From the NCBI GenBank assembly GCA_017643215.1, contig JAEPNV010000007.1, forward strand, positions 1 through 64,000: 64,000 nt of DNA. The letters run 5' to 3'. Below, piece by piece: positions 33,534 to 42,747 of the stretch. The DNA comes from Roseibium sp. Its GTDB lineage: Bacteria; Pseudomonadota; Alphaproteobacteria; Rhizobiales; Stappiaceae. The stretch's first letter is position 1; every line of letters begins with the position of its first letter. The notes beneath the pieces were generated by a model. That model had not been told where the DNA came from, ran no database searches, and saw only the letters and a list, made by a program, of their open reading frames with translations. Both the position numbers and the translations under genes were made by a program.

Positions 33534-34466
33534 ATGAACACGCGCCATCTGACCTGTTTCCTTGCCATCTACGAGGAACGCACCATCTCCGCGGCGGCGG
33601 AAAAACTGCGGCTGTCCGTCTCCGCGCTGAGCCACCATTTGAGCAACCTGGAGCAGGATCTCGGCGTGGAGCTCTTCACCCGCCAGCGGCGCGGGATGGA
33701 GCCGACGGCCGATGGCGAACGGTTCCATATCCATGCCCACGCCATCCTTGCCGCGATGCAGACGGCGGAAAAGGCCATGCGCGCGACCCGCGACCATGTG
33801 ACCGGACACGTGTCGATTTCCATGGCGACCTCCGTCATTCGCGCGGTCGGGTTCGATCTTGTCGACCGGATCAGCCGCGAACATCCCGACCTGCGTTTGA
33901 CCGTCAATGAAGGTCTGTCGAGCGCCGTTCTGGGTGACGTTCAATCGGGCAAGGCGGATCTGGGCGTTGCCTTCAATCCGCAAGCCTCCGACCTTTTGCG
34001 GGTGACCCCGATCCTGACCGAGGACATGGTGCTGGTCGGACGACCGGGCCTTGTTGGCGGCACCGGCGATCCGATTCCGTTTCAGGACGTGTTGACGAAA
34101 CGCCTGATCCTCCTGGCCCAGGGCCTGTCGGCCCAGGCCCTCACCCGGAACCGGCGGCTTTTGAAGCAACTGGAGGAGCGGGCCAATTTGCAGGTCAATT
34201 CGGTCCAGACCATGCATGCCTGTTTGCTGGCCGGCCTTGGGGTTTCGGTCGCCACCTTTCAGATCTTCTCCGAAGGCCTGGCGAGCGGCGCCTTACAGGC
34301 CCGGCCCATCATCAAACCGCGCCTTGACCGGTTCATGTGCTTGGTGGAACCACGCCACCGCATTCCAACCTACGCAGTCGAACACACCCGTAAGCTCTTG
34401 CTCGGCCTCATCGAGCAAAGTGTCCGCACTGGACGGTGGCGCGCGGAACTGACCAACGCTGCGTGA
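33534..34466 (+). CDS. LysR-family transcription regulator
   Basis: A 310-aa LTTR. Its HTH is at the N-terminus (MNTRHLTCFLAIYEERTISA, AAEKLRLSVSALSHHLSNLE), followed by a periplasmic-binding-like effector domain (about 90-300; GHVSISMATSVIRAVGFDLV, GKADLGVAFNPQ). It is divergent from the CoA-transferase/HMG-CoA-lyase/TRAP operon and is the obvious candidate to activate it in response to the transported acid or its CoA ester. Confidence 0.92.
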   Translation: MNTRHLTCFLAIYEERTISAAAEKLRLSVSALSHHLSNLEQDLGVELFTRQRRGMEPTADGERFHIHAHAILAAMQTAEKAMRATRDHVTGHVSISMATSVIRAVGFDLVDRISREHPDLRLTVNEGLSSAVLGDVQSGKADLGVAFNPQASDLLRVTPILTEDMVLVGRPGLVGGTGDPIPFQDVLTKRLILLAQGLSAQALTRNRRLLKQLEERANLQVNSVQTMHACLLAGLGVSVATFQIFSEGLASGALQARPIIKPRLDRFMCLVEPRHRIPTYAVEHTRKLLLGLIEQSVRTGRWRAELTNAA

Positions 34467-34659
34467 GCGTCCGGCAAGCCGCTTAGAAGGTGCAGTGACT
34501 GGAAAGGCCGGCTTGCGAGGCAATCGGCAACGCCTTGACGACGTCGTTTCTGACCGAACACGGCCCACTTCGCCGAACGACAACGACAATCGAAACTGAC
34601 CGCTTCTCAAACGGTGCAATCTCGCGCCTGATGAGTTGGCCATAAATCTGGTTGCATAG
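34467..34659. other. convergent intergenic region
   Basis: Lies between the ends of the LysR and semialdehyde dehydrogenase genes. CAAGCCG and CGGCTTG can pair across a long loop (about 34473-34516), but no clear terminator with T-run is seen. No gene is supported. Confidence 0.4.
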
Positions 34660-36108
34660 TCAAAGACCGGCGACGCACATGTATTTGCTCTCCAGGTAGT
34701 CATCGAGCCCCTGGCTTCCGCCTTCCTTGCCCATGCCGCTTTGCTTGAGACCTCCAAAGGGAGCTTCAACCGTCGTAATCAGCCCGGCGTTGATGCCGAT
34801 CAACCCGTATTGCAGACCCTCGTTCAGACGGAAAATGCGGGCGAGATCCCGCGTGTAGGCATAAGCCGCCAATCCGAACTCCGTGGCGTTGGCCGCAGAG
34901 ATGGCTTCTTCCTCCGTCTCGAAACGGAAAACAGCCGAAAGCGGCCCAAAGATCTCTTCCGTGGCAAAGGACATGTCCGCGGTGGCGCCGGTGACGACAG
35001 TCGGCTGGAAATAGGTCCCACCAAGCGCGTGACGTTGTCCACCCTCAACGACGTTCCCGCCCTTTGAAAGCGCATCGGAAATCAATTCTTCCACCTTGGC
35101 GACGGCGGCCTCGTTGATCAGCGGGCCTTGCATGGTGCCAGGCTCTGTCCCGGCGCCGACCTGGAGGTCAGTCGTTGCGGCACGGAGCTTTTCGACAAAG
35201 GCATCGTGAATGCCGGCCTGGACATAAAACCGGTTCGTGCACACACAGGTCTGTCCCATGTTGCGGTATTTGGCGATCATCGCCCCTTCAATGGCGGCGT
35301 CAAGGTCCGCATCGTCAAACACGATAAAGGGCGCATTGCCGCCAAGCTCCATCGAGACCTTTTTCACCGTGTCGGCGGACTGCCGAATGAGCGTCTTGCC
35401 CACTTCCGTGGACCCGGTGAACGTCACCTTGCGCACATGCGGGCTGTCCATCAGCGCCCCGCCGATGTCCCGCGCGCTGCCGGTCAGGATGTTGATGACC
35501 CCGGCCGGATAGCCGACCTCTTCGGTAAGTTTGCCCCAAGCAAGGCCGGAATAGGGGGTATTGGTGGCCGGTTTTGCAACCACCGTGCACCCCGCCGCAA
35601 GCGCCGGGCCGAGTTTCCTGGCCAGCATCGAGGACGGAAAGTTCCAGGGCGTGATCGCGGCCACGACACCAACGGGATGGCGGGTCACAAACAGCCGGCG
35701 ATCGCCGGTCGGTGCGGGAACGATCTCTCCCTTTGCCCGGCGGATCTCTTCGGCAAACCAGCGGATATAGGCCGCACCGATGGCGATTTCACCCCGCGCC
35801 TCGAACAAGGGCTTGCCCTGTTCCGCCGTCAGAAGCTGTGCCAGGGCTTCCTGGTTATCCATGAGCGCGTCATGGAGCGCTTGCAACAGTTTGACACGCT
35901 GGCTGAGGTCGCTGCGCCCGAAACTGTCAAATGCTGACGCTGCCGCCGCAATCGCGCGATTGGTTTCCGCCCGTCCGCAATTTGGAACATGTCCTATGGT
36001 CTTGCCGGTCGCAGGGTCCGTGACGGTGATCTTGCTGCCATTGTCGGCTCCGACCCAGCCTCCGCCAATCAGATTTTCTTCACACAGGAGGTGCTTGTAG
36101 CTGGTCAT
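34660..36108 (-). CDS. NAD(P)-dependent semialdehyde dehydrogenase; candidate sulfolactaldehyde dehydrogenase
   Basis: A 482-aa ALDH of the succinate-semialdehyde dehydrogenase group. It has TPWNFPSSMLARKLGPALAAG, FTGSTEVGKTLI, catalytic Glu in MELGGNAPFIVFDDAD, catalytic Cys in NMGQTCVCTNRFY and PFGGLKQSGMGKEGG. It is the last gene of a six-gene run with kinase, aldolase and isomerase-type genes and overlaps aldose epimerase by 4 bp. In known sulfoquinovose pathways an enzyme of this group (SlaB type) oxidises sulfolactaldehyde to sulfolactate. That role is inferred from context; succinate or another semialdehyde remains possible. Confidence 0.88.
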   Translation of the reverse strand: MTSYKHLLCEENLIGGGWVGADNGSKITVTDPATGKTIGHVPNCGRAETNRAIAAAASAFDSFGRSDLSQRVKLLQALHDALMDNQEALAQLLTAEQGKPLFEARGEIAIGAAYIRWFAEEIRRAKGEIVPAPTGDRRLFVTRHPVGVVAAITPWNFPSSMLARKLGPALAAGCTVVAKPATNTPYSGLAWGKLTEEVGYPAGVINILTGSARDIGGALMDSPHVRKVTFTGSTEVGKTLIRQSADTVKKVSMELGGNAPFIVFDDADLDAAIEGAMIAKYRNMGQTCVCTNRFYVQAGIHDAFVEKLRAATTDLQVGAGTEPGTMQGPLINEAAVAKVEELISDALSKGGNVVEGGQRHALGGTYFQPTVVTGATADMSFATEEIFGPLSAVFRFETEEEAISAANATEFGLAAYAYTRDLARIFRLNEGLQYGLIGINAGLITTVEAPFGGLKQSGMGKEGGSQGLDDYLESKYMCVAGL

Positions 36109-37109
36109 GATGTTTCCAATTCGAACGTGTATTGGGTGTGTTGCCGGTAGGTTTCGCCTGGCCGCAAGACTGGCGATGGAAATCCGGCATGATGAACTGC
36201 ATCCGGCCAGATCTGCGGTTCCAGCGCCAGGCCCGCATGAGCCCCCATTTTCAGGCCCGCGAGGCCGGGATGATCGATGTTGATCTTGGCACCGTCATAG
36301 ACTTGAAGCCCGGGTTCCGTGCTGGAACAGGTCAGTGAAACGCGGGACGCCCGACTGCGCAACCGGGCCACCTCACGGAGTTCTGTGCGCTCCTTAGCGG
36401 TGCAGAAATTGTGATCAACAATGCCCGTGGCGGACGCGCGCGAAACCGGCGCTGGTTGGCGAAAATCGAAGGCCGTACCGGCCACCGGACGAATTTCGCC
36501 GGTTGGGATAAGTTCCTCGTCCACGGGAAGGTAGTGATCGGCGAACACCTTAAGGTCGTGATTCAGAATTGTGGCGCCGCCATCCAGATTGAAATAGCTG
36601 TGATGGGCTAGATTGCACACGGTCGGCGCGTCGGTTGTTGCGGTGTAGACAATGTTAAGCACGCCTCCTGGCAAAAGCGCGAACCGGGCTTCTGCCTTAA
36701 GCACGCCCGGATACCCCATTTCGCCGTCCTTTAGGGTGATCGTGAAAATGGCGGAATTTTCGGACCGGTCCCGCACCTCCGAACAGCGTTTTCCCATGCT
36801 GACTGTGCCGCCATGTAGCGCGTGCTTGTTCAGGAAATTGCGGTCAAGCTGGAAGGACTTGCCATCGATCTGAAGATGGCCGTCCCGTATCCGATTGGCG
36901 CATCTGCCCGCCGTTGCGCCGAAATACGGTGATTTGGTGAGGTAGGGGGCGAAACTCTCAAAACCCAAAACCAAAGGCGCTGCGTGACCGTCCAGCCGCA
37001 AATCCTGCAAGACCGTTCCATAGGTCAAAAATGAGGCCGTCAGGCCGTCGCCTTTAAGAAAGATGCGCCCAACCTCTTTGCCGTCGGGCATCTTGCCAAA
37101 CCGCTCCAC
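36105..37109 (-). CDS. galM: aldose 1-epimerase (mutarotase)
   Basis: A 334-aa galactose-mutarotase-like protein. It carries GATAGRCANRI, NKHALHGG (acid/base His), LAHHSYFNLDGG (second catalytic His) and ALEPQIWPDAVHH (catalytic Glu). The enzyme interconverts alpha and beta anomers of a free sugar. The probable start is GTG at 37109, 2 bp after the stop of the Gfo/Idh/MocA gene, with GAAGGG upstream; the longer frame reads into that gene. In this cluster it would equilibrate the anomers of the released sugar, perhaps sulfoquinovose. The symbol refers to the family, not to galactose. Confidence 0.88.
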   Translation of the reverse strand: MERFGKMPDGKEVGRIFLKGDGLTASFLTYGTVLQDLRLDGHAAPLVLGFESFAPYLTKSPYFGATAGRCANRIRDGHLQIDGKSFQLDRNFLNKHALHGGTVSMGKRCSEVRDRSENSAIFTITLKDGEMGYPGVLKAEARFALLPGGVLNIVYTATTDAPTVCNLAHHSYFNLDGGATILNHDLKVFADHYLPVDEELIPTGEIRPVAGTAFDFRQPAPVSRASATGIVDHNFCTAKERTELREVARLRSRASRVSLTCSSTEPGLQVYDGAKINIDHPGLAGLKMGAHAGLALEPQIWPDAVHHAGFPSPVLRPGETYRQHTQYTFELETS

Positions 37110-37111
37110 GG

Positions 37112-38203
37112 CTAACCCTTCAGCGAAACGGCCGCGCCGGTGCGGACACTTTCCTCCGCGGCTTCGCCGACCAGAACTGACCAATACCCATCCACGAGAC
37201 TGACTTCAGGCTGACCTTTGCCATTCTTAATCAGATCGCGGAAGCGTTGATGCTGAAAGAACGTGGATCCGTGATGGTCGCCGGCTTGCAGGATCGCCTC
37301 GTCCACTTCAATCTGCTCGACCACAACCTCCTTGCTGGCGCGAACTGAGATTTCCACTTCGGAAGGCCGCTCCTTGCTATCGGGGGAAAACCGCGCCGGT
37401 CCCGGCACCTTTGCGTCGACCCGCGCCTTCTCGCCTGTGACGGAAACGACTTCCTGCCAATAGGAGCCTTCAGCGAACATGCACAGGTCGAGCATGCCAC
37501 GTGAACCATTTTCGAAATCAACCACGGCGAAGGCATTGTCGAGGACGTCAGGCTGATGGCCGTTCTGGTTTTTGTCCTGGAAATTCACGTCCTTGCCGCC
37601 TGACGCATAGACGCGAACCGGGTCGCTGCCCATGGCGAGGCGCATGAGATCCCAGAAGTGACAGCATTTTTCGACCAAGGTGCCGCCGCTCCGGCTGTTG
37701 AACCGGTTCCAGTCACCGACTTTCGCAAGAAACGGAAATCGGTGTTCCCGGATCGCGATCATGCGCGGCGTCCCGACCGTGCCGTGTTCGATTTCCGCTA
37801 AGAGCCGCGCGACAGGCGGCATGTAGCGGTATTCCATCGCGACCCAGACCGGTGCAAGGCGGCCCTTGGCAAGACCGATGACATCCCGACAGTCCGACGC
37901 GGTGGTGCAAAGCGGCTTTTCACACAAGATCGGCAAGTCAGTAGCAAGCACATCTTGCAGGATCGAATGGTGCGTATCGTTCGGGGTCACGATCACCAGC
38001 GCGTCCAAAGCTTCGTGCGCCAGCATCTCCCGATAGTCGGAGTAGCCGCGCGCGGAGTTCCGGGCTGTTTCCAGCGATTTTGCACGCATGCTTGAATCGG
38101 TGTCGGCCACGGCCGTCACGCTGCAACCCTCAAGGAGGTTCAAGTTGCGAATGTGCTCCTGCCCCATCATTCCCGAGCCGATCAGCCCGTAGCGAATGCT
38201 CAT
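37112..38203 (-). CDS. Gfo/Idh/MocA-family protein; candidate NAD-dependent sulfoquinovosidase
   Basis: A 363-aa protein with an N-terminal Rossmann fold (YGLIGSGMMGQEHIRNL, then CEKPLCTTASDC with the EKP motif) and the Gfo/Idh/MocA C-terminal sheet. The sequence YRYMPP...VGDWNRFN...GGTLVEKCCHFWDL holds the family's substrate-site Lys and His. Members are sugar dehydrogenases or use NAD to cleave glycosides by a redox mechanism; one branch (CAZy GH188) splits sulfoquinovosides. Context (SQ-type isomerase, kinase and aldolase genes) favours that glycosidase role, but an inositol- or sugar-dehydrogenase is not excluded. Its start is 4 bp downstream of the isomerase stop. Confidence 0.82.
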   Translation of the reverse strand: MSIRYGLIGSGMMGQEHIRNLNLLEGCSVTAVADTDSSMRAKSLETARNSARGYSDYREMLAHEALDALVIVTPNDTHHSILQDVLATDLPILCEKPLCTTASDCRDVIGLAKGRLAPVWVAMEYRYMPPVARLLAEIEHGTVGTPRMIAIREHRFPFLAKVGDWNRFNSRSGGTLVEKCCHFWDLMRLAMGSDPVRVYASGGKDVNFQDKNQNGHQPDVLDNAFAVVDFENGSRGMLDLCMFAEGSYWQEVVSVTGEKARVDAKVPGPARFSPDSKERPSEVEISVRASKEVVVEQIEVDEAILQAGDHHGSTFFQHQRFRDLIKNGKGQPEVSLVDGYWSVLVGEAAEESVRTGAAVSLKG

Positions 38204-38206
38204 TCG

Positions 38207-39589
38207 TCAGATCTCCAGAAGCGGTAAATCAAGGGCGCCTGCGGCGGCCCGCAAGGCCGCGCGGTGATCGCCATATGCCAACGCCATGTGATGCTCCAGG
38301 CCGCAAGCGATCAGGTCCTGCAACACGTGGCGTGCCGGCCTTTCAAATCGCAGGACTCCGGAGGTCCCGGTAAAAGCGGCCGGACGCTCAAGGATCTCGC
38401 CAAAGGAAAGGACCAGCTTCGGTGTTTTCATCGACTGGCTGACCCGTGCCAGCGTCACCGGGCCCGGTTTCAGCGCGAACTGGTAGAGCAACGGCTGTTG
38501 CCGGTTGGTATGGATCGTGGCAATGGCCTTATCGTCCGGGGCGCACATCGACAGTGGCGCCTGGCCGCAATGCCAGACAACGGCGGTTTCGTCTTCGCAA
38601 TCCACGTCGACCAGATCGGTGAGGAAAACCGGGGCCTGTGCCGCCTGCTGAAGCAGCATCTGGGTCAGCGCGCCATAAACGTCAGCCTCGCAGGCGCAGG
38701 GAATTCTGGCCTCTCCCATCATCGACACCGGTCCGCAGACGGCGCCGCCATATTCAGTAAATGTCTCCGGCCAGCACCGAATGGCAAAAGCGTCGAAATG
38801 ACCAGACTTGCGAATCTCGTCGAGGCCCAGCTTCAGCCTCAATGAACGATCGAGCTGGTCGGCATCGACCTCCCCGGCGTTCGGAACCTGCTGGTCGAGC
38901 ACTGCCCGTAATTCCGCGACATCGCCAGCGTCGGCGCTGCGGGCCGTATCGAACAGGGTCTCCAGTTCCATTTCCTGCACGCCGACGCCGGCAAGTTGGT
39001 TGATGGCCTTGGGATCGTAGGCGCAGGTGTCAAATCCTGCCGGGTGTTCACCGATCCGTGCAATCCGGCGCCCTTTCAGCGATGCGGCGATCGCGGTCCC
39101 CTCGGCATTGGTCGGTGGAACCGGCCCCGCCTCAAGCCGCCCGGCTTGATTCTTGCCGGACAATAGCGCTTCCAGTTGTGGTTGAATGTCACCCTCGGGC
39201 TCAGCGTAAAGCCAGGAAAAGTACCGGTCATTCAATCCGAACGCGTGCGCGGCAAGGTTCAGGCCACAAAACGCGTTGAGCCGCAATCGGCCACCTAAGC
39301 GGGGCTCCGGTACAGCCCAGATCGCCAAGGGCTGATCAAACGCTTTTCCAGCAGCGACCGCCATGCTGGCATCGGTAAACGTCACCTGAAGGATCAGGAC
39401 CTGATCGATGCTCGAATCTAGCAGTTGGTCGATTGCGGCACGTGTGGCCGTTTCGTCGAACAGAAGGGTCCGGGAACCGGCCAGCTCGTGGCCGGTTGCC
39501 TCGAGCGCGGCCAGCATGGCGTCCAGTTTGCTTTCAGCAAAAGGCACATCAAAGGTGGGGCGGCCGAGAGGCAGCAAGCCAAGTTTCAT
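38207..39589 (-). CDS. L-fucose/L-arabinose-isomerase-superfamily protein; candidate sulfoquinovose isomerase
   Basis: A 460-aa cytosolic protein with the two-domain build of the fucose/arabinose isomerase superfamily. The N-terminal part reads MKLGLLPLGRPTFDVPFAES and ILQVTFTDASMAVAAGKAF; the middle has FDAFAIRCWPETFTEYGGAVCGPVSMMGE and the end ACGLEHHMALAYGDHRAALR, with His/Glu residues suited to a metal site. Members isomerise aldoses to ketoses. In sulfo-EMP2 and sulfo-TK pathways a member of this superfamily turns sulfoquinovose into sulfofructose. The ATGA overlap with the aldolase gene ties it to the same transcript. Assignment to SQ is inferred from neighbours. Confidence 0.75.
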   Translation of the reverse strand: MKLGLLPLGRPTFDVPFAESKLDAMLAALEATGHELAGSRTLLFDETATRAAIDQLLDSSIDQVLILQVTFTDASMAVAAGKAFDQPLAIWAVPEPRLGGRLRLNAFCGLNLAAHAFGLNDRYFSWLYAEPEGDIQPQLEALLSGKNQAGRLEAGPVPPTNAEGTAIAASLKGRRIARIGEHPAGFDTCAYDPKAINQLAGVGVQEMELETLFDTARSADAGDVAELRAVLDQQVPNAGEVDADQLDRSLRLKLGLDEIRKSGHFDAFAIRCWPETFTEYGGAVCGPVSMMGEARIPCACEADVYGALTQMLLQQAAQAPVFLTDLVDVDCEDETAVVWHCGQAPLSMCAPDDKAIATIHTNRQQPLLYQFALKPGPVTLARVSQSMKTPKLVLSFGEILERPAAFTGTSGVLRFERPARHVLQDLIACGLEHHMALAYGDHRAALRAAAGALDLPLLEI

Positions 39590-40623
39590 GCCGCGCTCCC
39601 AAATCCGGAGTATTCATGCCGGAAGTTTGCATCGGCGGGCTCAAAGGCCGCGCCCTGCGACCCGTAGCAAGGATGCGAGGACCAGGCCGCGGCTTTGGCG
39701 TCCGCAAGCGCGGAGATATCGGAAAGGTAGTCGCTTGCATCAGTCTCCAAAAGAGCACGGATCCGGTTCCAGTCTGGATAGGCCTTGAACGCATCCAGCC
39801 AAATGGCCCGCCCGGCCAGGAAGCCGGAAGCTCCCGCGGCAAAGGCATGCTCGAGGACCTTCCTGAATTCGTCCTTTCCGGCACCAGCCGACAGCATCAC
39901 CCACGGACGGCCGGCCAAACGCCCCATTTCGTCAAATACGGATTGCACCTCCGACGAACCGTCCGCATCCTGTGCATTTACCGGGCTTTCAAGCTTGAAA
40001 ATGTCGACGCCGTAGTCCGGCTTTGCGAATTCGGCGACTGATTCCAGAACATCGTCGGCTTTCTTGCCCTTCATCTCCACATATTCACGGGTTTGATGGG
40101 CGTCGGAGGCAAGAGGGTAGACCAGCAATTCAAACAGAAACGGAATGTCGTAACGCGCGCAGTCTTCCCCGATCCGCTTGACATAGTCCTGCTGAGCGCT
40201 GCACACGGCCGCGCCCGCATCCGGGCGGTACCAGGCAAGAACCTTGACCGCATCGGCCCCCATGCGCTTGATCTTCTCCACCGACCATTCGTCGATGCTG
40301 GAACTCAGGCGGCCCTCCGGCGTTTCGGTAAACAAGCTGTCTTCTAGCGTGACGATCAGCCCTTTTGCCGGGGACAGCATGTCGAGCGCAAAAGGAATGG
40401 CGTAGTGGGGGTCGAGCAACATTGCGGTGGACTGGTCCTGCAAGGTTTCCACCAAAAGGCCTTTGAACCTGGCGACCTGATCCCAGGGTGCGACATCAAC
40501 ACCAAGGTGCGACGCGATCGGCCCTTTGATCGGCGGCCGCTGATCGACCGCGGTCATCTTGAAGATGCCCTTGGCGTCCGCCATGCGGCGCAGACTCCAG
40601 AGCTTTCCTGGTGAAAGGGTCAT
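39586..40623 (-). CDS. LacD-type class I aldolase; candidate sulfofructose-1-phosphate aldolase
   Basis: A 345-aa TIM-barrel aldolase of the LacD (tagatose-1,6-bisphosphate aldolase) family, to which the E. coli sulfofructose-phosphate aldolase YihT also belongs. The likely Schiff-base Lys is in GADAVKVLAWYRPD or in VDIFKLESPVNA. The family also shows KMTAVDQRPPIKGPI near the start. The start at 40623 follows AAAGGAGAAACAACA and overlaps the kinase stop by 4 bp (ATGA). It would split a ketose phosphate into DHAP and an aldehyde, sulfolactaldehyde if the substrate is sulfofructose phosphate. Tagatose bisphosphate is the alternative. Confidence 0.83.
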   Translation of the reverse strand: MTLSPGKLWSLRRMADAKGIFKMTAVDQRPPIKGPIASHLGVDVAPWDQVARFKGLLVETLQDQSTAMLLDPHYAIPFALDMLSPAKGLIVTLEDSLFTETPEGRLSSSIDEWSVEKIKRMGADAVKVLAWYRPDAGAAVCSAQQDYVKRIGEDCARYDIPFLFELLVYPLASDAHQTREYVEMKGKKADDVLESVAEFAKPDYGVDIFKLESPVNAQDADGSSEVQSVFDEMGRLAGRPWVMLSAGAGKDEFRKVLEHAFAAGASGFLAGRAIWLDAFKAYPDWNRIRALLETDASDYLSDISALADAKAAAWSSHPCYGSQGAAFEPADANFRHEYSGFGSAA

Positions 40624-41507
40624 TGTTGTTTCTCCTTTAGGAATTGAGTGACCGTGGCGCGGTCCGGCGTTCCGGCGCGTCCTCCAGGTCGAGTGCATTT
40701 CAAGGCGGCAGCGGCGCTCGCAAATCGCACGGCATCCGTTGCGGTCATGCCTTCACCCAAGGCAAGCGCAAACGCGCCATGCCAAACATCACCGGCGCCC
40801 AATGTGTCGGTTGCGTTCACGTCAAAGGCGGGAAAATGCAGAATGCTGCCTTCGTGGGTGTAGCGCGTGCCGAGCGCTCCATTTGTCATACAGGTCCAGA
40901 CGCCATGGCGTTCGGCGGTCTCTCGCAGCGCGTCGTCTGGATCACGATCCGGCATCGTGGCTTCGAGGCCCGGCCTTGAAAAGGCAACATGGGAGGCGGC
41001 GTCGATCAGGCGCGGGTCGACCGGTGCTTCACCGTCCAGAACACCAGGGATTCCGCGGCGTTGGGCCAGCTGCAGGCCGAAAAGCGCGGCGTCCGGCAGC
41101 CGGGTATCAACCAAAACGGCATCCAGGTCCTCAACGTCCTCAAACGCGTCGACATCCAGGCGCAATCCCTCGCCACGGAAGTTGGTAATTTGCCGCTCAC
41201 CTTCGCTGTTTATGTAAACCGACGAGTACGAAGATCGTGCACCGGGTGTACGGGTTACGCGCGACACATCGACATTCTCGGCCCGCAAACCGGCCAGGAT
41301 TGTTTCGCCAACAGGATCGTCGCCGAGCCGGGCGCCGAGCACTGCGTTGCCGCCGAGGCGGACGATGGCAACTGCGGCATTTGCAGCAATGCCACCGCCG
41401 ACAATATCGGCGCTCTGGGCGACGTATTTTTCCGCCCGGTCAGGCAGTTGATCGAAGGTGAAGGTGAAATCGAGAACAGCGGAGCCGATGCACAATACGC
41501 GGGTCAT
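40620..41507 (-). CDS. PfkB-family sugar kinase; candidate sulfofructose kinase
   Basis: A 295-aa ribokinase-fold kinase. It begins with VLCIGSAVLDFTFTFDQLP and has VGGGIAANAAVAIVRLGG (substrate/lid motif) and DTLGAGDVWHGAFALALGEG near the end, where the Asp in GAGD is the catalytic base. It phosphorylates a sugar from ATP. The start is set at 41507 (MTRVLCIG) as usual for the family; a GTG at 41528 is possible and neither has a strong ribosome-binding site. It opens the catabolic half of the cluster and is coupled to the aldolase gene. The E. coli SF kinase YihV is of the same family. Confidence 0.85.
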   Translation of the reverse strand: MTRVLCIGSAVLDFTFTFDQLPDRAEKYVAQSADIVGGGIAANAAVAIVRLGGNAVLGARLGDDPVGETILAGLRAENVDVSRVTRTPGARSSYSSVYINSEGERQITNFRGEGLRLDVDAFEDVEDLDAVLVDTRLPDAALFGLQLAQRRGIPGVLDGEAPVDPRLIDAASHVAFSRPGLEATMPDRDPDDALRETAERHGVWTCMTNGALGTRYTHEGSILHFPAFDVNATDTLGAGDVWHGAFALALGEGMTATDAVRFASAAAALKCTRPGGRAGTPDRATVTQFLKEKQQ

Positions 41508-41620
41508 GGGAACACCGGAGGATTTCACCGAAAGTCGCTGTGGCGTCAGTGGCCGGATCGCGATGTGAATGGGAAGCGGGATCCAACGGCGGCGTCGCGC
41601 CGGCCGGATCCGTGTTGACA

Positions 41621-41648
41621 GATCGGGGCAACACTGGTCGCCCCGATC
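41621..41648. terminator. hairpin between the TRAP and catabolic gene blocks
   Basis: GATCGGGGC (41621-41629) and GCCCCGATC (41640-41648) form a perfect 9-bp stem with a 10-nt loop just after the dctP stop (41662). The minus strand shows no T-run after it, so it probably limits or stabilises rather than fully ends transcription toward the kinase gene. Confidence 0.5.
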
Positions 41649-41661
41649 CTTATTGAGTTTA

Positions 41662-42720
41662 TTAGTTCAGGTCAGCGTTCCGGGCACCGTTGATATCGGT
41701 CTCAGCGGCGGCGACGGCTTCTTCAAGCGCGCCGAAGATCTCGCCACCACGGCCCACATTTTCCTTGAACCAGTCAAAGACCGGAGCGGCAGCTTCCTTG
41801 AAGGCGGCCTTTTGCTCGGGCGTTGGGACATAAATATCGCCGCCGCCGGCAACAAAGTCTTCGTAAGCCTGGATGGACTTGCGCTTTGGAGACGCGAAGG
41901 TCGCCTGCTGCAAGGCGTAAAAGCCGTCCACGACGACGCGTCGCATGTCTTCGGGCATGGACATGAATTTCTGATTGTTCATCCACCAAAGGGCGCCCAT
42001 GTAGGCATGTCCGTCAAGGGTGATGTACTGAAGGCCAGCATCGGGGAACTTCATGCCCATGATGTCCGTGATGCCGTTCTTGGATCCTTCAACAACACCG
42101 GTCTGGAAGGAGGTGAACAGCTCCGGCCACGGTATCGGGGTCGGCGACGCACCGAGGGCTTTCACCAGCACTTGCGGTAGATCGGCCACAACGGTCCTGA
42201 TCTTCAGGCCGCTCAGATCCGATGGATTGGCCACCCGGCGCTTGGTGTTGGCGAAGTTCCTCCAGCCGCCGGTGTTGCCGATCGTCATCAGACGGATCGT
42301 ATTCTGGCTGTCTTCCAGAGCCATGTTACGCATTGTTCGGACGAAATCGCCGGAGAGCACATGCTCTGCGATCCGGTCGTCAGACATCATGTAAGGAAGA
42401 TCCAAAACCTGCACATACGGGAAGATGCCGGAGGCACCGCCAGATGTGGAGATGTAGATGTCAATGGACCCGTCTGCGACACCCTGAAGGCACTCAGCGC
42501 CGTTGGAGCAGAGCTGTGTCCCGATGAACAGTTCAACTTCGATCGCGCCGTTGGACGCTGCTTCGACGAAGTTCTTGAAGACGACAAGGCCATCGTAATC
42601 CTCGTCGTTTTCATTGGAATTTGCGGTCGCCCGCAGCGTGTAGTCCGCCGCCACGGCGCTCAACCCGGTCCCGGCAAGCATGGCCGCGACCGTGAGCGTT
42701 TTCAAAGCAGATTTGAGCAT
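41662..42720 (-). CDS. TRAP transporter substrate-binding protein (DctP family)
   Basis: A 352-aa periplasmic receptor with signal peptide MLKSALKTLTVAAMLAGTGLSAVAA. It has DLSGLKIRTVVADLP with the conserved acid-binding Arg, followed by FTSFQTGVVEGSKNGITDIM. CSNGAECLQGVADG contains a Cys pair. In the cluster it is paired with enzymes of a sulfo-sugar type pathway, so it may bind sulfoquinovose or its glyceryl glycoside; TRAP receptors for sulfonates such as taurine and isethionate are known. The ligand is an inference. Confidence 0.88.
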   Translation of the reverse strand: MLKSALKTLTVAAMLAGTGLSAVAADYTLRATANSNENDEDYDGLVVFKNFVEAASNGAIEVELFIGTQLCSNGAECLQGVADGSIDIYISTSGGASGIFPYVQVLDLPYMMSDDRIAEHVLSGDFVRTMRNMALEDSQNTIRLMTIGNTGGWRNFANTKRRVANPSDLSGLKIRTVVADLPQVLVKALGASPTPIPWPELFTSFQTGVVEGSKNGITDIMGMKFPDAGLQYITLDGHAYMGALWWMNNQKFMSMPEDMRRVVVDGFYALQQATFASPKRKSIQAYEDFVAGGGDIYVPTPEQKAAFKEAAAPVFDWFKENVGRGGEIFGALEEAVAAAETDINGARNADLN

Positions 42721-42747
42721 TAGGTTCCTCCCTTTTAAAGCTCAAGA

